Counted from the first letter of the stretch, positions 26,468-35,050 are shown. The stretch: DNA of 64,000 bases from Tissierella sp. (GCF_031460495.1 NZ_JAVKTS010000003.1:124001-188000), one strand, 5' to 3'. The notes: generated from the sequence alone by a model not told the origin. Translations and numbers: made by a program.

Positions 26468-26694
26468 TTCACATATCCCCCATTTTTTAATAGATAATTA
26501 TGTATAACAAGCTGAGGCTTGAAAAGTCCATCAGCTTTCACAAAGATCATAAGACTTGATGCTAAATCTTTCTCATCATAAAACCATAACCCAAAAATCC
26601 ATCTCTCCAATTTCCGATATTCTTTTAAAAGAATTAACTTTTTATATCCTATTCTCTCATATACTTTTATTGCACATTTATTATCGGTTTTATA
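26464..26694 (-). pseudogene. GNAT acetyltransferase, 5'-truncated remnant
   Basis: A frame with no start encodes TDNKCAIKVYERIGYKKLIL, the typical last motif of a GNAT domain, and then about 50 further codons to a TGA that overlaps the paralogue 2 start. The frame is blocked by TAA directly upstream and there overlaps the 3' end of the Nif3 gene in another frame. A deletion appears to have joined the two genes and removed most of the acetyltransferase. Confidence 0.6.
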
Positions 26695-27446
26695 TTAGCT
26701 TCATAATGCTCTTCATTGAGTTTTACTACTACTAGTTCTTTTATACTCTCATTCAACTTTAACGCTAAACTTTCAATTCCAAAGAATTCTGTGAAAGTAT
26801 GACTCCCAATGATAAGATTTATCCCTTTAAACTTAGCATATTGAATGGTATACAAATTATGTTCACCTGTAATATATAAATCACACTTGTTCTCAACGGA
26901 TTCCCTAAGAGCAGCTGTTGAACCTCCATTACCGCAGACTAAGCCTACTCGCTTCACCTTTCTGTCATTAAACTGCCAAAATTTCACTGGTTCTTCAAGT
27001 AGCTCTTCAATGTTTTTTACTAATTCATAAAATCCTATTTCTTCATCATATTCTGCGACTCTCCCAAAATATAAACCTTCCCACTCATGGGTTTTTTTAA
27101 TATCTTTAAAATTTAACTTTTTCAATAAACTTTCGTTTGTTCCAAAGTCACAATCATCAAGTGGTAAGTGATTATAATAGTGACTTATGCCATACTCTGC
27201 TAGTTTATTTACACACGCCTCTTTTAATCCATAGATTTCATCCCATGCATCGTGATGTGTGATCATCATATCAACTCCATAAATTCTTGCTTCCTCTATA
27301 GTTTCAAGAGTTAAGTTAACACAATATCCTATTTTTTTAACTTTTTTATCTGCATTGTATGTTATCCCAGACTCGCTAAAATAGATTTCTTTGCTTGTTA
27401 CATTAAAAAGATCATTAATTCTCTCAACTATATATGTTACATCCAT
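26667..27446 (-). CDS. Nif3-like dinuclear metal center protein
   Basis: 259 residues. Metal motifs are ITHHDAW near 58-64, NHLPLDDCDFGTN near 97-109, the GGSTAALRES loop, and ITGEHNLY with a later His (GSHTFTEFFGIE). Nif3/YqfO proteins form hexamers with a two-metal site; some act as GTP cyclohydrolase-like hydrolases, but the physiological reaction is unclear. The last few residues overlap the GNAT remnant, so the original C-terminus may have been changed by the deletion. Confidence 0.85.
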   Translation of the reverse strand: MDVTYIVERINDLFNVTSKEIYFSESGITYNADKKVKKIGYCVNLTLETIEEARIYGVDMMITHHDAWDEIYGLKEACVNKLAEYGISHYYNHLPLDDCDFGTNESLLKKLNFKDIKKTHEWEGLYFGRVAEYDEEIGFYELVKNIEELLEEPVKFWQFNDRKVKRVGLVCGNGGSTAALRESVENKCDLYITGEHNLYTIQYAKFKGINLIIGSHTFTEFFGIESLALKLNESIKELVVVKLNEEHYEANIKPIINVQ

Positions 27447-27689
27447 ATATTTACCCCCTCAATTTCTCTATATCTTGCATTAATATATATTCTCATTTAA
27501 AACAGTTTTCAACATCTACTAAAACTACCATATGTTCTAATATTAATCTAACCTCTTTACACAGTAATTCATGATTTCCAATGATTTTGTATTTACTTCA
27601 TTATGTAATTAGAATAATGTTGAGTCTAATATGATGAACAATTCTCTGTAAATAAATATATTAACTTATTAATAACTCAGTAATTAATT

Positions 27690-28472
27690 CTACTTCTTTC
27701 TTCCAATAAATAATCCATGCTCACTTGTTCCAATTATACTTTTATCTTCACATGTTTTAAAATGCATATCCATCCATTTGGCAAATTCTAAATCACTCAA
27801 ATTGTTTATAGTATCTCGAATTACAAATTTTAAACCATCAGTTGCAATATTATAAATCATATCTACATTTTCATTTTTAAGAGTTGATTCAACTTCTTCT
27901 GGGCTGGAGGCATAAAAAATACTATTCTTTGAATGAAACCCTTTCTCAAGATAGTCATAAAGCATTCTAAAATCCTTTACACAGATATCCCTATATTTAA
28001 TGATGTTTGCATATCTGTTTATGTATGATACCGCATATATACCATTTGGCTTTAATACTCTTAAGCTTTCAACAATAGATAGTTTTCTTTCATGGGCATC
28101 AATCAAATGATAAAATGATCCTAGATTTAAGACAACATCAAAAGTATTATCATCGAACTCTGATAAATCTAAAATGCTACCCTTATATATTTTTTCAAGT
28201 AACTTGTTTTCTTCTTGGACATCTTTCATTAAACCTACATTTTTTTCAATTAAGTCTCCTGCAGTAACTTTATGACCATTTGAGGCCAGATAAAAGGCAT
28301 AAACCCCAGTACCAGCACAGGCATCTAATATTTTAGAATTTGGATTTATTGCTTTTTCTAAATATCTGGTTGTTGTTAAGAATTCTATTCTATTCACATT
28401 TGTTCTTTTCAATCTCATATCCTCTTCTGTATTTTCATAAAAACTATATATATCCATATCCTTTAAATCCAC
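27690..28472 (-). CDS. Class I SAM-dependent methyltransferase
   Basis: 260 residues. Motif I is ILDACAGTGVYAFYLA, with the acidic motif II end at VTAGDLIEKN and motif IV at DVVLNLGSFYHL. The C-terminal 70 residues are helical and end in EHGLFIGRKK. GTG start at 28472 with GGAGATG upstream. The acceptor is unknown; the protein follows a second methyltransferase at 28518 with a 45-nt spacer, and they may be co-transcribed. Confidence 0.86.
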   Translation of the reverse strand: MDLKDMDIYSFYENTEEDMRLKRTNVNRIEFLTTTRYLEKAINPNSKILDACAGTGVYAFYLASNGHKVTAGDLIEKNVGLMKDVQEENKLLEKIYKGSILDLSEFDDNTFDVVLNLGSFYHLIDAHERKLSIVESLRVLKPNGIYAVSYINRYANIIKYRDICVKDFRMLYDYLEKGFHSKNSIFYASSPEEVESTLKNENVDMIYNIATDGLKFVIRDTINNLSDLEFAKWMDMHFKTCEDKSIIGTSEHGLFIGRKK

Positions 28473-28517
28473 TTAATCATCTCCACTCTAAAAATTCTTC
28501 ACATAACTTTTGTTACT

Positions 28518-29267
28518 CTAAATCTTCCTTGCTTTTATGATGAACGACAGCGGAAGCTTCTGGGCTTTGTAGGGCGAGTAATATTCAGAAGAAAAATCTA
28601 CTGATCGTGTTAAAGTTTCTTTGTTAGTTTCTTCAACAAGTTGTTCAATCATAAATCCTGCTTTTGCAAGAGTATTTATGTAGGCTGACATATTGCGGTT
28701 TCTAAGTGTGACTGGATTTCCCCGTTGAATATAAGAAAAAATATGTTCATTAAGATAACTTCCTTGTAAAATAATTTTCTCATCCTGAATATCAACACAG
28801 CGCATAAGTGGGTGATCCCATGAGAAAATGAAAATTCCATCTTTTTTGAGGTATGTGGCAATATTATTAAATGTCGTTTGCAAATCTACAGTCCAACCAA
28901 TAGCATAGATTGAATATACCACATCGAAATATTCATTTGGTATTCCACAGTCTGATTCCATAGGAGAGTTAATCAATTTTGCTGTATAACCATTTCCATT
29001 TAAAAAATTCCTTGCATTTTCAATTTGCTTTGTTGACATATCAAGCCCCCAAAGCTCAGATGCACCTTTATCTCCACACCATTTTAGTGAATGCCCACTT
29101 CCACAACCAATATCAAGTACTTTTTTACCCTGTATATCAGGAAATAGCTTTAACTCATCTTCAGTAGGGATAAGACAACCATATGTAGGCAATGCAGTTG
29201 TACCGAACCAGCTATCTGCCATAGCATCCCAACTTTTTTTGTTTTGAATCAATATATTTTCAGCCAT
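28518..29267 (-). CDS. Class I SAM-dependent methyltransferase (UbiE/COQ5-like)
   Basis: 249 residues from the ATG at 29267; the GTG five codons earlier is itself part of the GGAGGGTGG site. Motif I is VLDIGCGSGHSLKWC, followed by LWGLDMSTKQIENAR and VVYSIYAIGWTVDL. This architecture is common in small-molecule methyltransferases of clostridia. It lies next to another methyltransferase of different sequence, so the two are not recent duplicates. Confidence 0.86.
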   Translation of the reverse strand: MAENILIQNKKSWDAMADSWFGTTALPTYGCLIPTEDELKLFPDIQGKKVLDIGCGSGHSLKWCGDKGASELWGLDMSTKQIENARNFLNGNGYTAKLINSPMESDCGIPNEYFDVVYSIYAIGWTVDLQTTFNNIATYLKKDGIFIFSWDHPLMRCVDIQDEKIILQGSYLNEHIFSYIQRGNPVTLRNRNMSAYINTLAKAGFMIEQLVEETNKETLTRSVDFSSEYYSPYKAQKLPLSFIIKARKI

Positions 29268-29391
29268 ATTACCACCCTCCACTTTAGTTTAATTAGAATT
29301 TGAAAACAATTCTTTTACATAGGGAGACCCATAGAACAACTCCAATGTCTACTAAGTCTATGTTATAGGATAATTCTACAATAGTCTTTTA

Positions 29392-30171
29392 TCATTTCAA
29401 TTTGTATATTTCTCCAATTTCCCTCATTAACTTCTTACATACTTCTTTTGCTTCTACAGTTTTTACTTGAATATCATTTAGTGAAGAAATTTGATAATAA
29501 TATTCAAGCAGCTTCCTATCTTTTTCAGGTATATGGTTAGATATGTGTATTAAATGCAAATCAAAGTACTTTGGTGTATATTTTAATCTAACTAATTCAA
29601 CCAGAGGATCAGCTACATACTTAAGATAATAAATAAAAGCTTCAAGATAGTTCTTACGCTCAACATATTTTAATACTCTTGAATGCTGCTTATATTTACT
29701 CCTGATTTCATCTAAGGCTTTCTGCATTAAATTTATATCTACCTGTTCATAATCTTTTATTATTGTGATAACACCTGATTTATCAAATATTACCTTAGGA
29801 AATTCTAGAATATCTCCTTCAACAAATCTAACCTCATCCTTATCTCTACTATGGCTTTGTATACAGAAGTCAATTATCAGATATTCACTAGACCCTTCAA
29901 TATGGTAGTAGTTTTGATGTATCTTAGGGTGACTATGATCTACATTGAATTTAAAATCCAACTTTCCTAACTTAGAAAATTCCTCTTCAGCAATCTGAAA
30001 AATTTTATCTTCATACCCATCTTCTACATCAAGCCAAATATCTATGTCTGAATATTTATCAACGGCATTTAATCCATCTGCACCTTCTAACCAATATGCA
30101 TGTACTTCCTTCACAGAAATAAACCTATCTTTAATTAAATTAATTATCATGTCTCTATCTATCTTACTCAT
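29392..30171 (-). CDS. Nucleotidyltransferase-fold protein
   Basis: 259 residues. The motif YWLEGADGLNAVDKYSDIDIWLD has the acidic pair D42/D44 of the polymerase-beta superfamily, but the usual Gly-Ser is Gly-Ala here. The C-terminal half is helical with YVERKNYLEAFIYYLKYVADPLVELVRL, as in streptomycin- or lincosamide-type adenylyltransferases. It may modify an antibiotic or act in self-defence. No resistance claim can be made from the sequence alone. Confidence 0.78.
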   Translation of the reverse strand: MSKIDRDMIINLIKDRFISVKEVHAYWLEGADGLNAVDKYSDIDIWLDVEDGYEDKIFQIAEEEFSKLGKLDFKFNVDHSHPKIHQNYYHIEGSSEYLIIDFCIQSHSRDKDEVRFVEGDILEFPKVIFDKSGVITIIKDYEQVDINLMQKALDEIRSKYKQHSRVLKYVERKNYLEAFIYYLKYVADPLVELVRLKYTPKYFDLHLIHISNHIPEKDRKLLEYYYQISSLNDIQVKTVEAKEVCKKLMREIGEIYKLK

Positions 30172-30217
30172 ATCCCTTTTCTCCCAACAATATATTTTCT
30201 AAAGGTTTTACCACTAA

Positions 30218-30270
30218 TACTATTCAACAAAACTTTCCAAATTCCTTCTTTTATTAGTTAATATTTTTAT
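30218..30270. repeat. Dispersed repeat family 1, copy B
   Basis: Shares ATACTATTCAACAAAACTTT and CCAAATTCCTTCTTTT, then TAG.(T/C)AATATTTTTA, with copy C (37872-37926). Both copies are followed on their right by a terminator hairpin with GAAGCTA arms, so the repeated unit may be about 110 nt. Confidence 0.75.
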
Positions 30271-30306
30271 TTAAGTGGTGAAAATAGCTTTTAACCTTAT
30301 TTGTGT

Positions 30307-30335
30307 AAAAAGAGAAGCTATATTCTAGCTTCTCT
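30307..30335 (-). terminator. Terminator after the caspase-like membrane protein gene
   Basis: AGAGAAGCTA (30311-30320) pairs with TAGCTTCTCT (30326-30335) around a 5-nt loop, followed by TTTTAC on the minus strand. It lies about 180 nt beyond the stop, so part of the spacer is probably transcribed. Confidence 0.65.
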
Positions 30336-30512
30336 TCATCACTCTTATCGTTGTTAGTCTCTATTTAATCTTGCTACTCCTTGGAATTCCTGCACCCTTT
30401 ATTTTAAACTCAGTACTAATAATTGAGTAAATTTTCTCACTTATAATCAATATTTTAAATTTCTGAATTGCTTATTTGATTTGTATATAATTTCATACTA
30501 TTTCAATAATAA

Positions 30513-31403
30513 CTAAATCAAAGAATTAATAACTTTAGGTCCCTTAATAATCAACCAATAAAAATGCTCAAAAGTTGTAGATAAACGGTCAAATGTTTTA
30601 ACAGATGCGGGACTCAGTGCATTCTCCCATTCATCTCGTTTTAATCCTGTATCACAACCTGATAAATAAACATACTGAAGACTTGCACTTATATTATTAC
30701 TCTCAACATTTTCAGGTCCATAGAAAATGTTATCTTGAAGTATTATATACCCTTCTGATCCATGAGATGCAACAAATATAAAACGTCCATTCTCCAAAGC
30801 ATAATCTATTGTATTGTTATTCAAGGGTACAACGGCAACACTATTGCCTCCCCAACGATTAATAGCGATAGTTGAATCAAAATAAAATCCAAGAGTAAAT
30901 ACCCACCTTGGTATATACCCCATATCATCATATAATAGAAATATCTCTGCTCCTTCTACCTCTGTTTGAGCTATAGAAGATGAGTGAATTGCTACTATAA
31001 TTATCAATATAATTAGAAAGTGATGGAATGCTGTTAATACTGTTGAAAACCTTGTATGAGTAAAATTTGAAAATAGCGATATTCTCGGATCACGCCCAAT
31101 TATTGCACTAACAATTCCTCCTAGCCAAATGATTAAACATATAAATAATAAGCAACCCAATATGTAGAAACAAAGCTCCATTGGTATAGTTAATGCAAGA
31201 TTACGATAAAAATACACTATAAATGTTTGTATACTAAAACAAATAAAAAAGATTATAAAACTACAGAATAGCAGAAAGTTTATAGCTAATGCTTGTAAGT
31301 AATGATAATTCTTCCTAGGTTTTCTATGTTGAATAGCATTAAATAACCAGTGAAATGGTATAAAACCAATATAATAACTAATATTTAATAATTTTTTATA
31401 CAT
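30513..31403 (-). CDS. Membrane protein with a C-terminal caspase-like (clan CD) domain
   Basis: 296 residues. Three hydrophobic helices (about 38-66, 76-103, 126-146) anchor it. The C-terminal 150 residues contain FIFVASHGSEGYIIL (His214) and, 36 residues on, YVYLSGCDTGLK (Cys250). A His-Gly followed by a Cys after a hydrophobic strand is the catalytic dyad pattern of clan CD proteases (caspases, gingipains, CHAT). Trp259, near the Cys, and the AxASVKTFDRL segment that follows may shape the substrate pocket. There is no homologue I can name. The domain side of the membrane depends on an unverified topology. An immunity or stress role is conceivable but unproven. Confidence 0.6.
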   Translation of the reverse strand: MYKKLLNISYYIGFIPFHWLFNAIQHRKPRKNYHYLQALAINFLLFCSFIIFFICFSIQTFIVYFYRNLALTIPMELCFYILGCLLFICLIIWLGGIVSAIIGRDPRISLFSNFTHTRFSTVLTAFHHFLIILIIIVAIHSSSIAQTEVEGAEIFLLYDDMGYIPRWVFTLGFYFDSTIAINRWGGNSVAVVPLNNNTIDYALENGRFIFVASHGSEGYIILQDNIFYGPENVESNNISASLQYVYLSGCDTGLKRDEWENALSPASVKTFDRLSTTFEHFYWLIIKGPKVINSLI

Positions 31404-31572
31404 ACCTTCTAACCTCTCTCATCAAAATAATAAATTTCTTTCTTCATAAAAGTATCTAATAGAAAAACATGAATCTATGATTTTTAAATAAGGCTCTACA
31501 TCTTCTAAAATCTCAACTCCAATTTGCCTTTAGGTAAAAATTTTATTATTTCATATAATCAATAAAAGTATA

Positions 31573-32367
31573 TTAGAAGTAAAATCTAATTAGTCTAGTT
31601 TTAGAATAAGCCCCTGCACTTTCCATGCTCTTTTTCGAGTTGTGATTATAATACCAACACCCTGAAAATGCTCTAAATCCATTGTTTTGGACAATGTGTT
31701 TCAGGTTTTGTAATATATTTGCTGCTATTCCTTGACAACGGTATTCTTCACAAACATACATACCTATGCTGGCAACATCTTCTATAACTCTTCCATATTG
31801 AATAACACCGAAACCAACAACCTTGTTATTATACTCAGCTATGTATATTTTTAGAAAACCAAGTCCCTTCCGAATGCTTTCAATTTCCCCGTTTAGAAAA
31901 TCGCCGCTTAGTTTCAATATCTGATGATCATTATCAATGTCTGCAAGCCTTAACTGCAATACTTTCTGACGTTCTTTAATTATTTCCTTATCTGTATAAA
32001 CTGCAAAATATGCTTGTTTTTCAATTCTTGCAAAACTATCAATGCAGTGACTAAGGAAAAATTCATCACCAGTTACAATCATTGCATTTGTAACTGATTC
32101 ATACTTCTTGACTTTAGCAAATAGCTCTTGTGATTGATTTGCATAATGATTAAAAACATTAAACAGTGTGATTGTAGAACTTTCATGAATAGAGAAATAC
32201 CCAACAATTTCATTACATAAAGTCATTTTATAATGATTGCTTTCAAGAACATGGTCTTCCCAAAAGGAATCAACCACAATGTTGTTCTTTCTTAGATAAT
32301 CACTAACAATTTTATGAATTTCCTCCCACCTACACAATTTAAATTCGATTTCTGATATTCCTTCCAA
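31573..32367 (-). CDS. GNAT N-acetyltransferase with an extra N-terminal domain
   Basis: 264 residues. Residues about 130-260 are the GNAT core, with IAEYNNKVVGFGVIQYG, SIGMYVCEEYRCQGIAANIL (acetyl-CoA loop, QGIA in place of GxGxA) and YYNHNSKKSMESAGA. Residues 1-125 are a second alpha/beta domain with weak GNAT-like character (ESNHYKMTLCNEIVGYF), so this may be a double-GNAT of the kind seen in some aminoglycoside-type enzymes. The start is TTG after GGAGGTTG. Confidence 0.83.
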   Translation of the reverse strand: MEGISEIEFKLCRWEEIHKIVSDYLRKNNIVVDSFWEDHVLESNHYKMTLCNEIVGYFSIHESSTITLFNVFNHYANQSQELFAKVKKYESVTNAMIVTGDEFFLSHCIDSFARIEKQAYFAVYTDKEIIKERQKVLQLRLADIDNDHQILKLSGDFLNGEIESIRKGLGFLKIYIAEYNNKVVGFGVIQYGRVIEDVASIGMYVCEEYRCQGIAANILQNLKHIVQNNGFRAFSGCWYYNHNSKKSMESAGAYSKTRLIRFYF

Positions 32368-32421
32368 ATTACAACCTCCATTCTAGTACTTTTCAAATTA
32401 CTTAATATATAATGTTTTCAT

Positions 32422-32508
32422 CTAATGTCTGGTTTGCCCGACGCGTCTCTTAATCTGCAAATAATCTGTATAAACTTTTATCCCTTTGTCTTTTATATAA
32501 TCCATCAT
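32422..32508 (-). CDS. Very small open reading frame, possibly a fragment
   Basis: 28 codons with an AGGAGGAA site 6 nt ahead of paired ATGs (MMDYIKDKGIKVYTDYLQ, then RRVGQTRH). The ribosome-binding site is good, but the composition (GC-rich around GTCGGGCAAACC) differs from its surroundings. It could be a real small protein, a leader, or the relic of a longer gene. Confidence 0.3.
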   Translation of the reverse strand: MMDYIKDKGIKVYTDYLQIKRRVGQTRH

Positions 32509-32552
32509 TAATTTCCTCCTGGTTATTCTCTTATTTAGAGCCCATACAAATG

Positions 32553-32765
32553 TTATTGAACTATGCCTTTATATACAAGGAAGCCAGCAATGATGAGTAC
32601 AATGCTTACAAGATATAAAGCTACAGATGTAACTTCATTTCCTAAATATTTACGTAATAATTTTGTGTTAAAAAAATCCCAAAAGAAACTATATTTTTTA
32701 TATGTTATAAAACTAAGAAAGAAACCAATTAATATTAGTGTTATGCCACCTCTAACATTATCCAT
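32553..32765 (-). CDS. Small two-helix membrane protein
   Basis: 70 residues: helix 1 about 6-23, a charged aromatic loop (KKYSFFWDFFNTKLLRKYLG), helix 2 about 46-66. AGGAGG precedes the ATG. The layout resembles the Imm17 group of small membrane immunity proteins, but no toxin gene is nearby, so this is only a shape comparison. Confidence 0.6.
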   Translation of the reverse strand: MDNVRGGITLILIGFFLSFITYKKYSFFWDFFNTKLLRKYLGNEVTSVALYLVSIVLIIAGFLVYKGIVQ

Positions 32766-32885
32766 ATTAATCCTCCTAATCTCATTTTGGTTTTATTATA
32801 TATCTATTTAGATAATTATCTCATAGAAGACTTTGATTTTTACTTATTTGTCTACATTATCTGGTTAATTTATTGTTTCTGCTGC

Positions 32886-32924
32886 TCCTGTATCTCTTAC
32901 AATATTATTGCCCTCTTTACAGGA
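32886..32924. repeat. Imperfect palindrome after a GNAT gene
   Basis: TCCTGTA (32886-32892) pairs with TACAGGA (32918-32924), with CAATA.TATTG inside. It lies 10 nt past the GNAT stop. It lacks a T run, so a classical terminator is doubtful. Confidence 0.45.
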
Positions 32925-32933
32925 ACAATATAA

Positions 32934-33788
32934 TTATACCTTTCCCTTAAAGAAACACATATAGGTATCATAGCCTTTATATCCAACTAAAGCAGCACTT
33001 TCACTTTCTAAGCCTTCAGGTACGAAATTGAAAATTTTTGTTAAGTTTTCATCCATCCAACTTTTGGTGCTAATATAAAACAGTTCAGCCAACACTTGTT
33101 TGTTCTTGTAAGGATCTAGAACCTTACAACCGTATATCTCACCTGAATCTTCTGTTTGCTTCATGGTAAATATACTACCTATAATTTTGTTGTTTTCTAA
33201 TGCAATATGAACCTTCCACCTATCCATAACTCCATAAATACGATCTGAAAGCCAATAATAATCATGATACTGATTGTCATGAAAGTCCTTATAATCTTCC
33301 ATTCGCTCTTCACTTAGAAGTTGTATGTTAAACTGAGGTTCAATCGGTACTAATGCATCTTTCGTAACTGACATTTGAATTGTATCATCAGTACATAAAA
33401 AGCCGCGAGATTTAAAAAATTCTTGTGAAAGCACATTTGGTTTTGTAGTTCCAATATAGCATTTAAAGCCCTTGAAGTTAGATTCTATATAATCCATCAA
33501 CTCTGATGCAATTTTTCTGTATTTATGGGATTTATGAATATAAGGACCTTGTACATTAAGAGATTGATCATTTTCATCTACAAGTATTAAAGCCACTCCT
33601 TCAAGATTATCTTCTTCCCAAACCCCTAATAGATGACTGCTTTTATACTGCAAACATTTTGAAAGATGAGTTTCAATATCTTTTGCATCTTGATATGGAG
33701 GGGTAGTCCTTTTATTTTCATCTTGATATACATCCCAGATATACTCTGAAATAACATGAATATCATCTATCATTATTCTTTTAATCAT
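32934..33788 (-). CDS. GNAT N-acetyltransferase (double-domain form)
   Basis: 284 residues. The N-terminal half (about 1-140) is GNAT-like: EEDNLEGVALILVDEN, QGPYIHKSHKYRKIASELMDYI, and SQEFFKSRGF. The C-terminal half (about 150-284) has a second, weaker set of strands (KVHIALENNKIIGSIFTMKQ and a VLDPYKNKQVLAELFYI helix). GGAAGGAAGG precedes the ATG. It may have arisen by duplication, with one half catalytic and the other structural. Confidence 0.82.
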   Translation of the reverse strand: MIKRIMIDDIHVISEYIWDVYQDENKRTTPPYQDAKDIETHLSKCLQYKSSHLLGVWEEDNLEGVALILVDENDQSLNVQGPYIHKSHKYRKIASELMDYIESNFKGFKCYIGTTKPNVLSQEFFKSRGFLCTDDTIQMSVTKDALVPIEPQFNIQLLSEERMEDYKDFHDNQYHDYYWLSDRIYGVMDRWKVHIALENNKIIGSIFTMKQTEDSGEIYGCKVLDPYKNKQVLAELFYISTKSWMDENLTKIFNFVPEGLESESAALVGYKGYDTYMCFFKGKV

Positions 33789-34102
33789 TTACTTCCTTCC
33801 TTCCTTCCATTAATCTATTCTTACTATACCAATAATATTTTGTTGAGATTTCACAAACTAAATCACTATGTCTTATAAAATCTCTATGCTCACGACATCG
33901 ATGAAACGGACCTAAAAGCTAGACCACCTTGGGAGTGCTCGCACCCGGAGAAGTGATGTAGTCTGACTTGCTCCTTGAATGTTCCCACTAAGACCCTTGA
34001 ATGAACATGTTGTTATGTGTAGGACTAGTGTAAGCTACTGGGCTATCCATCATAATTTAATTTTATCATTTTAGCAACTTCATATTATACTTATAATAAA
34101 TA
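33789..34102. other. 314-nt spacer carrying palindromic element 1
   Basis: No gene. The right two-thirds is the structured element at 33887-34018 described separately; the left third is AT-rich. GC content of the element is clearly above that of its surroundings. Confidence 0.6.
33887..34018. repeat. Palindromic element 1 (related to element 2)
   Basis: A GC-rich, multi-stem structure. Plus-strand landmarks are TGAAACGGACC (33902-33912), a hairpin with AGAC..CAC..TTGGG / CCCGG..GTG..GTCT arms, ACCCTTG (33994-34000), 10 nt, then TTGTTATGTG (34010-34019). Element 2 has the same order and nearly the same length (114 against 112 nt from TGAA to TTGTTA), with changed but still pairing stems. On the coding strand of the upstream gene it begins TAACAA, 88 nt past that gene's stop. 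Confidence 0.7.
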
Positions 34103-34567
34103 CTAGAATTCGAATGTTGATTGCCCAATGTCATTAACAAAAATATCAATCTTATCACCATTACTTAAATTTGGTTTATCCCATAACAAGTAACTTTTAC
34201 TATGGTAATTTTTGTCTTTATATGTATAGGTATAGTAAACTATGAACGGTGGTTTTTTACCAAACTGTGTCCCTTTTTGTAAAGATATTCTTTCTACTGT
34301 ACCAACAATTTTAGTTCCAGTTGAAATTAATTCACTATGTAACTTTGCTTGTTTATAGTTAAAAATTCTGAATACTGCTTGTATAACACAAAAAGTTGTT
34401 CCCAAAAAACAAAATATTTGTCCTAACAAAATCTGGTCTTGCACAAGTGAATGCGCTGTGGGTTTTATAATATTTGCAAAGCTTAAACAACCAAAGATAA
34501 TAAATGCCAATCCTAAACACAAAAATATAAATGCTAATAAGTCACTCTTATATTTAGGCTTCTTCAT
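34103..34567 (-). CDS. DUF3592-like membrane protein
   Basis: 154 residues. Two hydrophobic helices (about 10-33 and 45-68) are followed by a soluble beta domain: GTKIVGTVERISLQKGTQFG, PPFIVYYTYTYKDKNYHSKSYLL, LSNGDKIDIFVND. This helix-pair plus small beta barrel layout is that of DUF3592 proteins. Their function is unknown. AGAGGTG precedes the ATG. Confidence 0.72.
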   Translation of the reverse strand: MKKPKYKSDLLAFIFLCLGLAFIIFGCLSFANIIKPTAHSLVQDQILLGQIFCFLGTTFCVIQAVFRIFNYKQAKLHSELISTGTKIVGTVERISLQKGTQFGKKPPFIVYYTYTYKDKNYHSKSYLLWDKPNLSNGDKIDIFVNDIGQSTFEF

Positions 34568-34639
34568 AAATACACCTCTTTCTGTTATATAAATAATCTT
34601 TGCTAACTTAATAGCAATTTTTAATACTCTAAACTATAT

Positions 34640-35050
34640 TTAATCTAGTAAAGCTTTATATTCATCTAAATCATCAAATTTATCCCCAAAACTAAAGAGT
34701 GTATCATTATTACTAACATTTTTCATGTTAATTGGTTTCCCATCATTTAGCTTACTAATAGCTATCTCAAAAAAATTATCATCGTTTAATTCTACTTCAA
34801 AATTTTGCCTGTTACTTTTTATTCTATATAAATTTGCATTAACTTTTTCATAAGTTCCTTTGTCAACCTCTCTATTATCAATCCATTCAATAAAACTATT
34901 ATCTTCTTCTCGAATTTGTATTTGAATAATATGATTCCCAATCATTTCACTTTGATAAAATCCTTTTAAATGTGGATCTTCCTTAGATAACAATTTCCAC
35001 AATATCAAAATAATTACCATAAATAAAATAAGAAATTTTAACCTTTTCAC
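34640..35050 (-). CDS. Membrane-anchored protein of unknown function
   Basis: 136 residues. Residues 3-20 form an N-terminal anchor (FLILFMVIILILWKLL) with no lipobox Cys. The rest is extracytoplasmic and looks like a small beta-barrel, with repeated strands such as HIIQIQIREEDNSFIEWI and LYRIKSNRQNFEVEL. GTG start after AGGGGGAAAG. I recognise no family. Confidence 0.65.
   Translation of the reverse strand: MKRLKFLILFMVIILILWKLLSKEDPHLKGFYQSEMIGNHIIQIQIREEDNSFIEWIDNREVDKGTYEKVNANLYRIKSNRQNFEVELNDDNFFEIAISKLNDGKPINMKNVSNNDTLFSFGDKFDDLDEYKALLD

Larger units (their letters stand above)
30172..30512. other. 341-nt spacer with repeat copy B and terminator
   Basis: No gene. It holds the start-side of the nucleotidyltransferase gene, repeat copy B (30218-30270), the hairpin at 30307-30335, and a GACTAACAACG string just right of it. 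The remainder is AT-rich. Confidence 0.6.

Noticed and set aside
31411-31530. Possible coding remnant downstream of the GNAT at 31573
   Set aside because: Short in-frame stretches occur in two frames, but no family motif is recognisable and there is no start or site.
33791-33804. TTCC tandem repeat before a GNAT gene
   Set aside because: It is just the reverse complement of a GGAAGGAAGG ribosome-binding stretch; too short to be a microsatellite of note.
33887-34018. T-box leader for the downstream GNAT gene
   Set aside because: The reverse strand has a weak resemblance to T-box ends, but the conserved AGGGTGGNACCGCG box and a specifier loop are absent, and the gene is no tRNA-linked enzyme.
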